Assembly (NCBI RefSeq): GCF_003815975.1
Contig: NZ_CP033932.1
Span: forward strand, 4,755,501-4,819,500
Reading direction: 5' to 3'
DNA: 64,000 bases
Source: Chryseobacterium bernardetii
GTDB taxonomy: Bacteria > Bacteroidota > Bacteroidia > Flavobacteriales > Weeksellaceae
Shown here: piece by piece, positions 18,131 through 30,312 of the stretch
Layout of the letters: each line of letters begins with the position of its first letter
Numbering within the stretch: the first letter of the stretch is position 1
Made by a program: the position numbers and the translations under genes
The notes under the pieces: model-generated
The model's database searches: none
What the model was told of the DNA's origin: nothing
The model's input: the letters and a program-made list of their open reading frames with translations, nothing else

Positions 18131-18925
18131 TTATATCTTCTGAACAGTTACATTGGTAACATTTCCACTTCCTGTAGATCCTGTTTCTGTTGCAATAATC
18201 GTAGCATTCTGATTGGGAGCTGCTGTAAAGCGGATCTGATACCCTGCTGTAGGAGCTACAATTACAGTTGTATAATTCATCAGTTCCCCTACTGTTCCTG
18301 AAGAGGCAACTGCATTATAATGGCTTCCCCTTCCCAGATAATTAGCATCCGGTACAGGTCTAATGCCAATAAGCAGCTGTGTATCTGCAGGCATATTGGT
18401 AAAACTTGCCTGTAACGTTACCAGATAATTCCCCGCCTGATTAAACGTCAGCACGCCAGTTCCTGTATTATAAGAGTAAAACGGAGAAGTTGCTAACGGC
18501 GTAGCAAATAATAAAGTGGTAATTGTAGAAGAACTGATGTTCTGGTTAGCCGCTAAACGTGCGTGAAACAGCGAATAGGCAGTAAAATCTATAGTCTTAA
18601 GTACTCCAGTAGCATCAGCTACCACCACCCTGTCCGTTCCTCCAATACCTATATTGGAATTAATATTACGGATACGGGCATTTCCAGATGCCACATCCAG
18701 CTTTTCAGTTGGCGAAATTGTTCCTATCCCTACCTTTGCAGTGGAAGTGACACTAAAATCATTATCCTGCTGGACTGTAGAAGGAGTTCCCGTAGCAGGA
18801 TTGTCTTTAGATCCATCAATATGAAAGGTTGTCTGGGGATTTTGAGTACCTATTCCCACTTGTGCGTACGTAAGGAAGCTTGAACTGATAGCGAACGCTA
18901 TCAGCATTGTTTCGAATTTTTTCAT
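18131..18925 (-). CDS. secreted protein with repeat head motif and jelly-roll-like C-terminal domain
   Basis: This 264-residue protein has a signal peptide ending at TYAQ, then 'VGIGTQNPQTTFHIDGS' and a second 'VGIGTISPTEKLDV' copy. These are the phage-tail/adhesin-like head repeats of flavobacteria. The C-terminal half (about 120-264, 'SPFYSYNTGTGVLTFNQAGNYLVTLQASF') resembles C1q/TNF-like jelly-roll domains, which often form trimers. It is probably a surface or secreted trimeric protein. The partner is unknown. Confidence 0.75.
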   Translation of the reverse strand: MKKFETMLIAFAISSSFLTYAQVGIGTQNPQTTFHIDGSKDNPATGTPSTVQQDNDFSVTSTAKVGIGTISPTEKLDVASGNARIRNINSNIGIGGTDRVVVADATGVLKTIDFTAYSLFHARLAANQNISSSTITTLLFATPLATSPFYSYNTGTGVLTFNQAGNYLVTLQASFTNMPADTQLLIGIRPVPDANYLGRGSHYNAVASSGTVGELMNYTTVIVAPTAGYQIRFTAAPNQNATIIATETGSTGSGNVTNVTVQKI

Positions 18926-19184
18926 TATTTTCTGTTTTTTTGTAAGAACAAATAAACAAAAAATAAATTGAAAATCAATGAATTATTAACGATTGTTTTA
19001 TCTGAATGATGCAAAATATTAATTTACAGTAATTTACTGCTGTAAAAAAATATACTAATCACAACTTATTGAATTATTGAAAGATAGGGTTATTTTTGCT
19101 GCAATAATAAGGATCCAATATCCATGCGGGATTAGAGGAAATAAGAGAACTAAAAAAAACAGAAGTGATAAAAGGGTGTTTATG

Positions 19185-20162
19185 TCAGAATTTTCTTTCA
19201 ATTACATAATCCAGCATAATATGCAATGATTTTCTTGCTTCAGACTCCGGGAACTCATCCAGAATATCTTTTGCTTTTTGCTGGAAATCTTTCATTACTT
19301 TAATAGCATACTCCAGCCCACCTGAACTTTTAACGAATTCTATGAGCTCTTTTACGCGTTTTGGATTGTTATTGTAACGTTTGATGGTATCGAAATAGTA
19401 TTTTCTGTCTTTTTCATTGGCCGTTTTCAGGGTATGGATCAAAGGCAGGGTCATTTTCTGTTCTTTAATATCAATTCCCACAGGTTTCCCGATCACATTG
19501 GAGCTTAAATAATCAAAGAGGTCATCCTTAATCTGAAAAGCCATTCCTGTGAAGGTCCCAAAATCCATCATTTTTTTGGCTAAAACTTCATCTGCATTGT
19601 TGGAAAGAACCCCGATCTCACAACAGGCTGCAATCAGAGTAGCTGTTTTCTGACGGATAATTTCATAATAAACATCTTCTGTAATATCCAGTTTTCTGGC
19701 TTTCTCCAGCTGAAGAAGCTCACCTTCAGACATTTCACGGATTGTTCTTGAAATAACTCCCAATAAATCGTAATCTTTATGGTCTGTAGATAACAATACT
19801 GATTTTGATAACAGGTAATCTCCTACCAAAACAGCAATTTTATTCTTCCACAGAGCATTAATGGAAAAAAAATTACGGCGTTTGAAACTTTCATCCACCA
19901 CATCATCATGTACTAAGGTAGCAGTGTGAATCAGCTCAATCATGGAGGCTCCACGATATGTTTTTTCGGTAACATTTCCTACCAGTTTGGCACAAAGAAA
20001 TACAAACATAGGACGCATCTGTTTCCCTTTGGTGGTAACAATAAAACGGGTTACTTTATCTAATAAAGGGACTTTACTCTGCATTGATTCATAAAACTTC
20101 TGTTCAAAAAGCTTCATTTCATCATTGATCGGTCGTTTAATTTCTTCTACTGTATTTGCCAC
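19185..20162 (-). CDS. ispB: polyprenyl (octaprenyl-type) diphosphate synthase
   Basis: This 325-residue all-helical trans-prenyltransferase has both aspartate-rich motifs: DDVVD in 'TATLVHDDVVDESFKRRNF' and DDLFD in 'AFQIKDDLFDYLSS'. It makes the long-chain diphosphate for the side chain of menaquinone, the usual quinone in this group. The gene stands alone; the next gene (20239-21117) is unrelated. The symbol follows homology of the family, and chain length is not proven. Confidence 0.88.
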   Translation of the reverse strand: MANTVEEIKRPINDEMKLFEQKFYESMQSKVPLLDKVTRFIVTTKGKQMRPMFVFLCAKLVGNVTEKTYRGASMIELIHTATLVHDDVVDESFKRRNFFSINALWKNKIAVLVGDYLLSKSVLLSTDHKDYDLLGVISRTIREMSEGELLQLEKARKLDITEDVYYEIIRQKTATLIAACCEIGVLSNNADEVLAKKMMDFGTFTGMAFQIKDDLFDYLSSNVIGKPVGIDIKEQKMTLPLIHTLKTANEKDRKYYFDTIKRYNNNPKRVKELIEFVKSSGGLEYAIKVMKDFQQKAKDILDEFPESEARKSLHIMLDYVIERKF

Positions 20163-20238
20163 AATCTGCGAATGCTGGGTGAATAAAATTATTAATTCTC
20201 ACAAAGATAATTTTTTTCGCTCAATTTTAAGAGAAAAA

Positions 20239-21117
20239 TTAATCTTTGAGTTGCTCTTTAGGGATAAAATAAAGGGCAGGTTTGGTACTTCCCAATGGAG
20301 ATCTGAACTTTTCACCTGAAATAGAGATTCCTGTTTCATCTACTGCAATGCCTTCTATTTGTCCTATTGACAGAGAACTTCCCAGGTAATAATGTTTAGG
20401 TTTTTCATTAAAAAAGATTCCGGGCTCTGCCTCAGTGAAAACATCCATGAATACTTCCGTTTTCTTACTATAGCCAACCAGATAAAGCTTTTTATCAAAA
20501 TAAGCTGCATCTGTCACCATGAAGCTGGTTTTATAGGTTTCTGTTTTTACAGCATCCTGCTTTTCATTCTTTTCAGGATCAATTACATAATGTACTGTTG
20601 ATTTTGACACCCATTCTTTAGTGAAAAGATGTAATTTTCCATGGGCATATACCATTGCCTCAGCATCATAATCCGTATTAAAATAACTGGATTTATAATC
20701 AGTCTGCTCAGGATAATGAAATTTAATTTCTCTTATCAGACTATTTTGTAAACTATCTCCCGGAAAAGGAACTTTATAAATGGTAAGGTGTCTTCTGCTT
20801 CCGTCATTATTTCCGAAATCACCGATGTAAAAGTTATTTCCGTCATTCGTTAAGGCTTCCCAATCTGTATTTCTGGCATTTACTTTTAAAGTTTTCAAAA
20901 CTTCTCCTGAGGTTTTATTGATCTCATATAATTCGGGAGCATTCCCGCTATCATTAAAAGTATATAATTTTCCATTAAAAATATTCAGTCCGGAGGTTTC
21001 CTGGATTTTATCATCCAAACGGCTCACTCTGTATTTTTTTATTTTCAGGAAATCTGTCTGTTGAGAAAATGCAGTTTGAAAGGCAAGAAAAGCCAATAGC
21101 AGAAATATTCTTTTCAT
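20239..21117 (-). CDS. secreted beta-propeller-like protein
   Basis: This 292-residue protein has a signal peptide (MKRIFLLLAFLAFQTAFSQ). Repeated 'ETSGL', 'TDWEALTNDGNNFYIGDFGNN', 'DAEAMVYAHGKLHLFTKEW' and 'QIEGIAVDETGISISGE' blades follow. This pattern is seen in SdiA-regulated/esterase-like phytase-type propellers. The function is unknown. It lies 76 bp from the prenyl synthase gene. Confidence 0.7.
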   Translation of the reverse strand: MKRIFLLLAFLAFQTAFSQQTDFLKIKKYRVSRLDDKIQETSGLNIFNGKLYTFNDSGNAPELYEINKTSGEVLKTLKVNARNTDWEALTNDGNNFYIGDFGNNDGSRRHLTIYKVPFPGDSLQNSLIREIKFHYPEQTDYKSSYFNTDYDAEAMVYAHGKLHLFTKEWVSKSTVHYVIDPEKNEKQDAVKTETYKTSFMVTDAAYFDKKLYLVGYSKKTEVFMDVFTEAEPGIFFNEKPKHYYLGSSLSIGQIEGIAVDETGISISGEKFRSPLGSTKPALYFIPKEQLKD

Positions 21118-21319
21118 CAGGCAAAAATAGGACTTTTAGTTTAAATAACCGGTTCCAGGGTGAGGTTGATGAGTAAATAACGCTGGGAATCCACAAACAA
21201 TCCTTTGTGAACCGATATACAGAAATAGTTATGCCTTATCAACTGCCAAAAACAAGAAAGACGGGCTAAAAGCCCGCCCTTCTCTGTATAGAGATTTTTA
21301 TTGATTTTATTTTTGTTAA

Positions 21320-22270
21320 TTAAGCCGTTTTTTGCCGCTCCTGATTCTTTGCCTGCTCTTTTTGTGCCTGTTTTGCAAAGTATTCTTTTTGGTATTGTCT
21401 TACCGTCTTACCAGTTCCGTCATGCCTCCACCCTGGTGAGTTGAAAATATAGTTGATTCTATCAGTAAATTTTAGGCCTGGCTGCTTAAGATCTTTCCAA
21501 ATTTTTCTCCATTCATAAAAAAGTACTGTATCCGGTCTGTTGTCGGGCATTTTAGGATAGATTCCATATTTTACAGGAATATTCGGGTCTTCTTTCTGAA
21601 AGGTACCAAATATTTTATCCCAGATAATAAGGCACATTCCCATATTCTTATCCAGATACTTAATGTTGCAGGCATGGTGAACACGGTGGTGAGAGGGAGT
21701 TACCAGAATATGTTCCAAGAATCCCATACTTTTTACGGTTTGGGTGTGCACCCAAGTTCCATATACCTGTCCAATAGCATATGCCACCATAATATGCCAG
21801 GGATTAAATCCTAAAAAGGCTAATGGTGAAAAGTATAAATATCTGTAAAGAGGCTGTAAAACCGGACTCCTGAATCCTGTTGTAAGATTAAAGAATTCTG
21901 AGCTATGGTGCGTAATATGAACAGCCCAGAATGCTCTGGAGCGGTGATCCACATAATGCAAAACATAGTAAGCAAAATCCGTGATTATAAAGCAGGCAAT
22001 TAAATACCATATGCTAAGGTCCCATGAAAAAAGTCTATGGTTGTAAAAGAAAAACATTACCCCCATTGCAAATGCTTTCATGATCAGGTCAAGACCAAAG
22101 TTCATCAAAGCAAGATAAACATTTGTAGCAAGATCTTTTCCACTGTATAACTTCGCCTCTGAAACGTGGCTGTAAATCATTTCAGCTAAAATAACTGTAG
22201 CATGCAAGGGAACAGCCCAGGCATATACATGTTCAAGCCCGTCCTCGCTCATAAGAAAATCCATCATCAC
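21320..22270 (-). CDS. sterol desaturase/fatty acid hydroxylase superfamily membrane protein
   Basis: This 316-residue membrane protein has the three histidine clusters that hold the diiron centre: HYVDH, HITHHSS and SHHRVHH. Four or so hydrophobic helices flank them. It hydroxylates or desaturates a membrane lipid; the substrate cannot be told from sequence. The first three codons are Met. A Lys/Gln-rich tail ends the protein. A GGGCT-aaa-AGCCC hairpin lies just downstream. Confidence 0.85.
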   Translation of the reverse strand: MMMDFLMSEDGLEHVYAWAVPLHATVILAEMIYSHVSEAKLYSGKDLATNVYLALMNFGLDLIMKAFAMGVMFFFYNHRLFSWDLSIWYLIACFIITDFAYYVLHYVDHRSRAFWAVHITHHSSEFFNLTTGFRSPVLQPLYRYLYFSPLAFLGFNPWHIMVAYAIGQVYGTWVHTQTVKSMGFLEHILVTPSHHRVHHACNIKYLDKNMGMCLIIWDKIFGTFQKEDPNIPVKYGIYPKMPDNRPDTVLFYEWRKIWKDLKQPGLKFTDRINYIFNSPGWRHDGTGKTVRQYQKEYFAKQAQKEQAKNQERQKTA

Positions 22271-22342
22271 AAAATAATTTTGTGCAAAGGTAGGGTTTTA
22301 AGCGATGCTTTAAGGGAATTTTAAGTTTTTTTTAAGGAAATT

Positions 22343-23377
22343 TTAATCAGCTGTTTTGTTGGCTAACTGTCCGCAAGCTGCATCAATATCGCCTCCACGA
22401 CTTCTTCTTACCATTACAGTAATTCCTGCATTTTCAAGCTGACGGATATAGTTTTCTTCAGCCTGTTTGTTACATTGGTCATATTTTCCATCCCCGATCG
22501 GGTTGTATTGAATAAGGTTCACTTTTGAAGGAACCTGCTTACAGTATTTGATTAAAGCTTTGATATCTTCATCACCATCATTAATTCCTTTCCATACACA
22601 ATATTCGAAAGTGATTACTGAACCTGTTTTCTGATACCAGTACTGAAGTGCCTCCATAATATCCGTTAACGGGAATTTATCTGAGAAAGGCATAATTTCA
22701 TTACGTTTTACTTCAATGGCTGAGTGAAGAGACAATGCTAGTTTAACACGTAATTCATCATCAGCAAGCATTTTGATCATTTTTGGAATTCCCGATGTAG
22801 ACACCGTAATCCTTCTTGGAGACATTCCCAATCCTTCCGGCTGAGTAATTTTCCTGATAGCTTCCACTACATTTTTGTAGTTCATCATTGGCTCCCCCAT
22901 TCCCATGAATACAATATTGGAAAGTGGTCTGTCAAAATACATTCTGCTTTGGCTGTCAATTAAAGCAACCTGGTCCACAATTTCTGCCACTTCAAGGTTT
23001 CTCATCCTTTTCAGTTTTGCGGTAGCACAGAATTCGCAGTTCAATGAGCAGCCTACCTGTGAAGATACACAGGCTGTTGTTCTTGTTTCTGTTGGAATAA
23101 GAACAGACTCTACCAATAATCCATCGTGAAGTTTCACTCCGTTTTTGATGGTTCCATCAGTACTTTTCTGAAGCAGGTCTACAGAAACGGGATTAATGGT
23201 ATATTCTTCGGAAATTTTTTCACGAAGAGTTTTCGAAAGATTCGTCATTTCATCAATCGAATGGAGGTTTTTACTCCATAGCCAGTCATAGACCTGTTTC
23301 GCACGAAACGGCTTTTCTCCTAAAGATACGAAGTAGTCTTTAAGCTGGTCTAATGATAATGTACGGATATCTTTCAT
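22343..23377 (-). CDS. rlmN: dual-specificity 23S rRNA/tRNA adenine-C2 methyltransferase
   Basis: This 344-residue radical-SAM enzyme shows the 4Fe-4S motif CSLNCEFC in 'SSQVGCSLNCEFCATAKLKRMR' (read in parts). Also present are 'FMGMGEPMMNY' and the catalytic Cys in 'GGDIDAACGQL'. It methylates A2503 of 23S rRNA and A37 of some tRNAs. Length and motifs are standard. Confidence 0.97.
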   Translation of the reverse strand: MKDIRTLSLDQLKDYFVSLGEKPFRAKQVYDWLWSKNLHSIDEMTNLSKTLREKISEEYTINPVSVDLLQKSTDGTIKNGVKLHDGLLVESVLIPTETRTTACVSSQVGCSLNCEFCATAKLKRMRNLEVAEIVDQVALIDSQSRMYFDRPLSNIVFMGMGEPMMNYKNVVEAIRKITQPEGLGMSPRRITVSTSGIPKMIKMLADDELRVKLALSLHSAIEVKRNEIMPFSDKFPLTDIMEALQYWYQKTGSVITFEYCVWKGINDGDEDIKALIKYCKQVPSKVNLIQYNPIGDGKYDQCNKQAEENYIRQLENAGITVMVRRSRGGDIDAACGQLANKTAD

Positions 23378-23409
23378 AATATTAAAGAGCCAAGTTAAAA
23401 GTAAAAGGT

Positions 23410-23738
23410 TTAAAGTTTAGTATTGTTAACTATTGCAGCCAAAATGTTTTTCAACTCGTTACTTTCAGTCATAAAGCTTTAAATTCTTCAGAATCATAAC
23501 CATCCAGTTCTTCTAAAACCCGAAGCCAAAAATGACTTTCTCTTGCTTCTCTTAAAGCAATTTTCACTTTTTTTTAAAGTCAGCTTTTGAAGATCCGGCT
23601 TGAGATTCTTCATAATCAGCCTATTGAAGTAGCTGATTTTCCAAGCTGGAATCTTATTAATTTACTTTCAGAATCATTGGGGAGTGTTCTTAAAAACTTA
23701 AGACAATTAACTCCAAATGTAAAGTTCTGATAAGTAAA
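23410..23738 (-). pseudogene. broken four-helix-bundle protein gene (23S rRNA intervening-sequence protein family)
   Basis: Three reading frames join into one recognisable protein: 'FLRTLPNDSESKLIRFQLGKSATSIG', then 'YEESQAGSSKADFKKKVKIALREARESHFWLRVLEEL' (each read in parts), then 'ESNELKNILAAIVNNTKL' to the stop at 23410-23412. This is the four-helix-bundle family (TIGR02436-like) that is spread around Bacteroidota genomes. At least two frameshifts (near 23625 and 23470) and no start codon make it non-functional. It fills the rlmN-queA gap. Confidence 0.8.
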
Positions 23739-23792
23739 TTATTTTGTCTCACTCTATTTGTATTACTTTTAACTTGGCTCTTTTTACTTTTT

Positions 23793-24842
23793 TTATAGAA
23801 TTAACATTGCATCTCCGTAAGAATAGAATTTATACTTTTCTTTTACGGCTTCTTCATAAGCATGCATTACGAAGTCTCTTCCTGCAAATGCAGCAATCAT
23901 CATGATGAGAGTAGACTTTGGCGTATGGAAGTTTGTAATCATAGAGTTAGCAACTCCGAAATCGTGAGGAGGATAAATGAATTTATTTGTCCAACCGTTA
24001 AAAGCAGAGATTTTTTTGTTTGAAGAAACAGAAGTTTCCAATGCTCTCATTGTTGTAGTTCCTACGGCACAAACTCTTCTGTGAGATTCTACTGCTTTAT
24101 TGATAATGGCAGCATTTTTCTCATCAATGATAATCTCTTCAGATTCCATTTTATGCTTAGAAAGATCTTCTACCTCAATAGGGTTAAAAGTTCCTAATCC
24201 TACGTGAAGGGTAACCTCAGCAAAATTGATCCCTTTGATCTCTAATCTCTTCATCAAATGCTTAGAGAAGTGAAGTCCCGCTGTAGGTGCAGCTACCGCT
24301 CCTTCTACTTTAGCGTAGATAGTCTGGTATCTTTCTGCATCTTCCGGCTCTACTGCTCTTTTGATATATTTTGGAAGCGGAGTCTCTCCTAATTCCTTAA
24401 GTTTTGCTCTGAATTCTTCGTAAGAACCGTCAAATAAGAATCTTAATGTTCTTCCTCTTGAAGTTGTATTATCAATAACCTCAGCTACCAAAGACTCATC
24501 TTCAGTAAAAAATAATTTGTTACCAATTCTGATTTTTCTTGCAGGGTCTACCAAAACGTCCCAAACTCTTGTTTCCTTATCAAGCTCTCTTAAAAGGAAA
24601 ACTTCAATTTTAGCACCTGTTTTCTCTTTGTTTCCATAAAGACGTGCAGGGAAAACTTTAGTGTTGTTGAAGATAAACAAATCATCCTCATCAAAATAAT
24701 CCACTACATCTTTGAATAATTTATGCTCGATAGTTTCTGTTTTTCTATCAAGTACCATTAATCTGGCTTCGTCTCTGTGCTCTGATGGGTGTTCTGCCAA
24801 TAATTCCGCAGGAAGATCAAAATTAAAATCTGATGTTTTCAT
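23793..24842 (-). CDS. queA: S-adenosylmethionine:tRNA ribosyltransferase-isomerase
   Basis: This 349-residue enzyme of queuosine synthesis transfers the ribosyl part of SAM to 7-aminomethyl-7-deazaguanine in tRNA. The family start '[26 protein letters not shown]' is clear. So are '[15 protein letters not shown]', '[10 protein letters not shown]', '[10 protein letters not shown]', '[10 protein letters not shown]' and '[12 protein letters not shown]'. Length and motifs are complete. Confidence 0.97.
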   Translation of the reverse strand: MKTSDFNFDLPAELLAEHPSEHRDEARLMVLDRKTETIEHKLFKDVVDYFDEDDLFIFNNTKVFPARLYGNKEKTGAKIEVFLLRELDKETRVWDVLVDPARKIRIGNKLFFTEDESLVAEVIDNTTSRGRTLRFLFDGSYEEFRAKLKELGETPLPKYIKRAVEPEDAERYQTIYAKVEGAVAAPTAGLHFSKHLMKRLEIKGINFAEVTLHVGLGTFNPIEVEDLSKHKMESEEIIIDEKNAAIINKAVESHRRVCAVGTTTMRALETSVSSNKKISAFNGWTNKFIYPPHDFGVANSMITNFHTPKSTLIMMIAAFAGRDFVMHAYEEAVKEKYKFYSYGDAMLIL

Positions 24843-25017
24843 TTTTTAAATTACGGTTTAAAAATTATCGAAATTACAAGGTGTAATTTTCGGAGTGCAA
24901 ATATACGACATAGAACACCCCTTTGTCAAGTATTATTTTCAATCAGATATAAAACCGGGATTTTACGGGGATTTTTAAAGCTTAAAAAAGAGTATTTTTG
25001 AAAAATTGAATTGTAAC

Positions 25018-25713
25018 ATGGAATCTATAAGTAAAATATACTTTACTGATAATCCGTATCCTAACGGGCATAACATTGAAGAATTCAGCTGGAGCGGGCG
25101 AATTGATGAGTATGGATCTATTTATTTTGATTTTCATTTAAAAACTGAAAATTATTACGCCAATGATGATGAAAACGAAGAAGAGGAAGCCGAAGGCCTG
25201 TCTGATTGGGACTCCAAAATAGTGTGGGGAAACTATCATGCCTGTATTCTATCATCCAAATATTGGGGAGAACAGGGAGGAATCAGAATTAACAAACCAG
25301 GAGAAAAACTGGATTTTGATGCTGTTGTTCAAAATATTCTTTTTAGCCATGACCTTCCTTCCGATCAACATTTTGATGACGACGACCTTGCTTTCAGTAT
25401 TTATCTCCTGGGACACGACAGCTGTACAGACCATCAAATCCGTTTTACAAAACAAGACAATCATCAATATGACATTACATGGACCGGTAAAATAGCGTTA
25501 ACCTACTCCGGTGATAATGAGTTTTCCCATGATTTCAAAGCACACATCTTCAATGCTGAGTTCGAAGGCTTTCATTATCCCAAGAACTCGCCGGTAGAAA
25601 AAGCAGCTGAAATATTTAAAGCTCAGCTTGCCCACTTTGAAGAATATGAATTTGTGGAACTGAATCCTAAAAGTAACAAAAGGGAGTATAAACTCGACAA
25701 ACTAAAACACTAA
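25018..25713 (+). CDS. acidic cytosolic protein of unknown function
   Basis: I start at the ATG at 25018 (MESISKIYFTDNPYPNG) rather than a TTG 12 bp earlier. The protein of about 231 residues is rich in Asp/Glu (a 'DDENEEEEAEG' stretch) and aromatic residues, without a signal or membrane helix. No family is recognised. It sits 34 bp before an AIM24 gene in the same direction, so the two are probably co-expressed. Confidence 0.7.
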   Translation: MESISKIYFTDNPYPNGHNIEEFSWSGRIDEYGSIYFDFHLKTENYYANDDENEEEEAEGLSDWDSKIVWGNYHACILSSKYWGEQGGIRINKPGEKLDFDAVVQNILFSHDLPSDQHFDDDDLAFSIYLLGHDSCTDHQIRFTKQDNHQYDITWTGKIALTYSGDNEFSHDFKAHIFNAEFEGFHYPKNSPVEKAAEIFKAQLAHFEEYEFVELNPKSNKREYKLDKLKH

Positions 25714-25747
25714 CGATAGAAAAACAACAAATTAAAAAAATACCATT

Positions 25748-26440
25748 ATGAGTAAATATTCGATAGAAGCATTTATCAACGAAACCAAAGAGAATCCGCA
25801 ACAGAGGGATTATTTTGAGCTGGAAACCAAGCACCTTTTAGAAATTAATCTTAACAATCAGGCAGTTTGGACAAAAAGAGGAAGCATGGTAAGCTATGTG
25901 GGAAATATCAATTTTGAAAGGCAGGGAATGCTGGCAGGCGGCCTTGGAAATCTTCTGAAAAAAGCCATCAGCGGTGAGGGGAGCAAGCTTATGAAGGCTG
26001 AAGGAACCGGAAAACTGTATGTGGCAGACTCTGGCAAAAAAGTTCGTATCCTTTACCTGAATAACGAATCGGTATGTGTGAATGGAAATGATGTGCTGGC
26101 TCACGAACAAAGTGTAAAAAGTGATATTACTATGCTGAAAAGTATTGCAGGGATGATGTCCGGAGGTCTTTTCCAGGTAAAACTTTCCGGAACCGGCCAT
26201 ATCGCGATTACAACCCATGGTGATCCTTTAACTTTGCTTGTAACTCCGGATACTCCGGTTTTTACAGACCCTAATGCTACGGTTGCCTGGTCCGGAAACC
26301 TAAGCCCTGAACTGAAGACAAATGTGTCTTTTAAAAGCCTTATCGGAAGAGGAAGTGGTGAAGAATTCCAGATGAAATTTTCAGGCCACGGATGGGTACT
26401 TATCCAGCCATATGAAGAGGTCTATTATATGGAGAAATAG
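25748..26440 (+). CDS. AIM24 family protein
   Basis: This 230-residue protein has AIM24 (TIGR00266/DUF124-like) features: 'ETKHLLEINLNNQAVWTKRGSMVSYVGNINFER', glycine-rich 'GGLGNLLKKAISGEG', 'LSGTGHIAITTHGDPL' and 'SGHGWVLIQPYEE'. The beta-prism-like fold is shared with mitochondrial AIM24; the bacterial role is unsettled. It is the second gene of a pair, with a terminator at 26463-26493. Confidence 0.85.
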   Translation: MSKYSIEAFINETKENPQQRDYFELETKHLLEINLNNQAVWTKRGSMVSYVGNINFERQGMLAGGLGNLLKKAISGEGSKLMKAEGTGKLYVADSGKKVRILYLNNESVCVNGNDVLAHEQSVKSDITMLKSIAGMMSGGLFQVKLSGTGHIAITTHGDPLTLLVTPDTPVFTDPNATVAWSGNLSPELKTNVSFKSLIGRGSGEEFQMKFSGHGWVLIQPYEEVYYMEK

Positions 26441-26462
26441 TTAAAAAAGGTAATATGGAAAT

Positions 26463-26493
26463 GCTGCTTTGGAATCCCGGAGCAGCTTTTTTA
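26463..26493 (+). terminator. terminator after AIM24 gene
   Basis: The stem GCTGCT ... AGCAGC with a 12-bp loop is followed by a run of six T, 22 bp after the AIM24 stop. Confidence 0.6.
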
Positions 26494-26606
26494 TTGAAGC
26501 ACGGTCCTTAGATATGGAAATGATTGATAAATGATAGTAAAGTAGTCAGTTTTATGTTCCTTGGCGATTTTTAATCGTTATCAAAGGATAAACATTCTAA
26601 TATTAA

Positions 26607-28979
<2,373 letters not shown>

Positions 28980-28992
<13 letters not shown>

Positions 28993-30023
28993 AAGATATT
29001 GTCGCTCAGTTCATCAGTACTGAAAATTACAGTCTTTCTCCCATCACAGACGGACTGATCAATACCACTTATCTTCTGGAAGATAAAGACAACAAAGAAA
29101 AGTTCATTCTGCAAAAGATCAATCATAATGTTTTCAGACAGCCGGAGATTATCATCAACAATCATGTCATGATTAATAAACTTCTCAGGTCAAATAATTA
29201 TCAGTTTCAAATTGTAGACCCCGTTCCTTCTCTCACCCATGAGCTTTTGGTAAAAGATGCGGACGGAGAACCATGGCGCATGCTCAATTTTATAGAAAAC
29301 AGTATTACTTTTGTTACTGTTCCCTCTTTACAGACAGCTTTTGAAGCAGCCAAAACCTTTGGTTATTTTCTCAAAACCGTCAATACTGAAATCCTGCCTG
29401 CTATTGAAGATCCCATTCCAGGTTTTCTCAATTTTGAAAAAAGGATTACAGATTACAAGAATTCATTAAAAAATGCAGCTCCTCATTTAAGAGAAAAGGC
29501 TAAGGCCGAAATAGAGATTACCAATCAGTTTCTTTCTTTACCTGATGAATGGATAGAAATGGAGAAAAAGGAGCAAATCCCGAAAAGAATCATCCATGCG
29601 GATGTGAAGATAAGCAATATCCTGTTCGATCAGCATCATAATTCATTAGCTGTTATTGATCTGGATACCATGATGGTTTCCACTATTTTATATGATTTCG
29701 GAACAATGGTTCAGTCCTATACCAATACGACCAATGAAGATGACGGTAGCGCCAAAAACAATTTCAATGCTGAAATGTATGAGGCTGTAAAAAAAGGATT
29801 CCTGTTTCATCTCAAAGAAAAATTAACCCCAAAAGAATATGACCGTCTTGATTATGCGGCACAAGTCGCCATTTATATTCAGGAGATCCGTTTTTTAACC
29901 GATTACCTTAACGGAAGCACCTACTACTCTATCACGCATCCGGAACACAATCTGGACAGGACAAGAAACCAGCTTGAATTACTAAAAGGATTAAGGGAAT
30001 ATTTAGGGAGTGAAGATTTTTAG
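28980..30023 (+). CDS. APH-fold sugar kinase (N-acetylhexosamine 1-kinase-like)
   Basis: This 347-residue aminoglycoside-phosphotransferase-fold kinase has an ATP-binding loop ('ITDGLINTTYLLED'), the catalytic loop 'IIHADVKISNILFD' and the metal-binding 'AVIDLDTMM' Asp. NahK of bifidobacteria, which makes GalNAc/GlcNAc-1-phosphate, has the same fold, and the operon partners support that role here. It is the last gene of the three. The next feature is the REP hit by the IS. Confidence 0.75.
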
Positions 30024-30057
30024 CCCTATCTTTTTCATTAAGATTGCATACTATATT

Positions 30058-30105
30058 TAGATTCCTGCGGAATGACAATGTGTACGCATGCTCTGTTTGT
30101 CATCC
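30058..30105. repeat. left part of a REP-like palindrome split by the IS110 insertion
   Basis: The left arm AGATTCCTGCGGAATGACA (from about 30059) and the loop end at TTTGTCATCC. The matching right arm (GTAGGAATCT) now lies beyond the IS at 31301-31310. Rejoined, the two pair with one mismatch and one missing base. A related palindrome occurs near 58567-58650. Confidence 0.65.
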
Positions 30106-30113
30106 TATGTTTG
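30106..30113 (+). promoter_or_regulatory. -7 box of a predicted circle-junction promoter
   Basis: TATGTTTG (fits TAnnTTTG) is the first 8 bp of the IS. In the integrated form no TTG lies at the right distance. In a circle, the right end supplies TTG (31278-31280) exactly 20 bp upstream. Confidence 0.55.
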
Positions 30114-30119
30114 CAAAAT

Positions 30120-30290
30120 ATTAGATTTAACAAACAAAAAGGAAAAGAGAGTAAAGAATAAGGTTATCAATTGTCATTAGTCTCACAGACCGTTCGGAAT
30201 GCTAATCCCTTTACTCTTTTACTACCAAACCTGAACAGATCATTAGGTAACAAGCCTGTATTTAGGATAGATAGGTAATAGTAGTATTCT
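30120..30290 (+). ncRNA. candidate IS110 bridge RNA
   Basis: Two successive hairpins occupy the noncoding left end. The first (stem 30148-30156 with 30209-30217) carries TTGTCATT (30171-30178), which matches the REP target arm, and CGGAATG (30195-30201), which is the complement of that arm's CATTCCG. The second (ACTAC 30221-30225 with GTAGT 30281-30285, ACCT with AGGT inside) carries ACAGATCAT (30235-30243), identical to the IS right end (31290-31298). It also carries TAGGAT (30263-30268), complementary to ATCCTA across the right/left-end junction. This target-loop then donor-loop order is that of known bridge RNAs. The exact ends are inferred. Confidence 0.65.
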
Positions 30291-30312
30291 CTTTTCCTGT
30301 AAAATTATAGGT

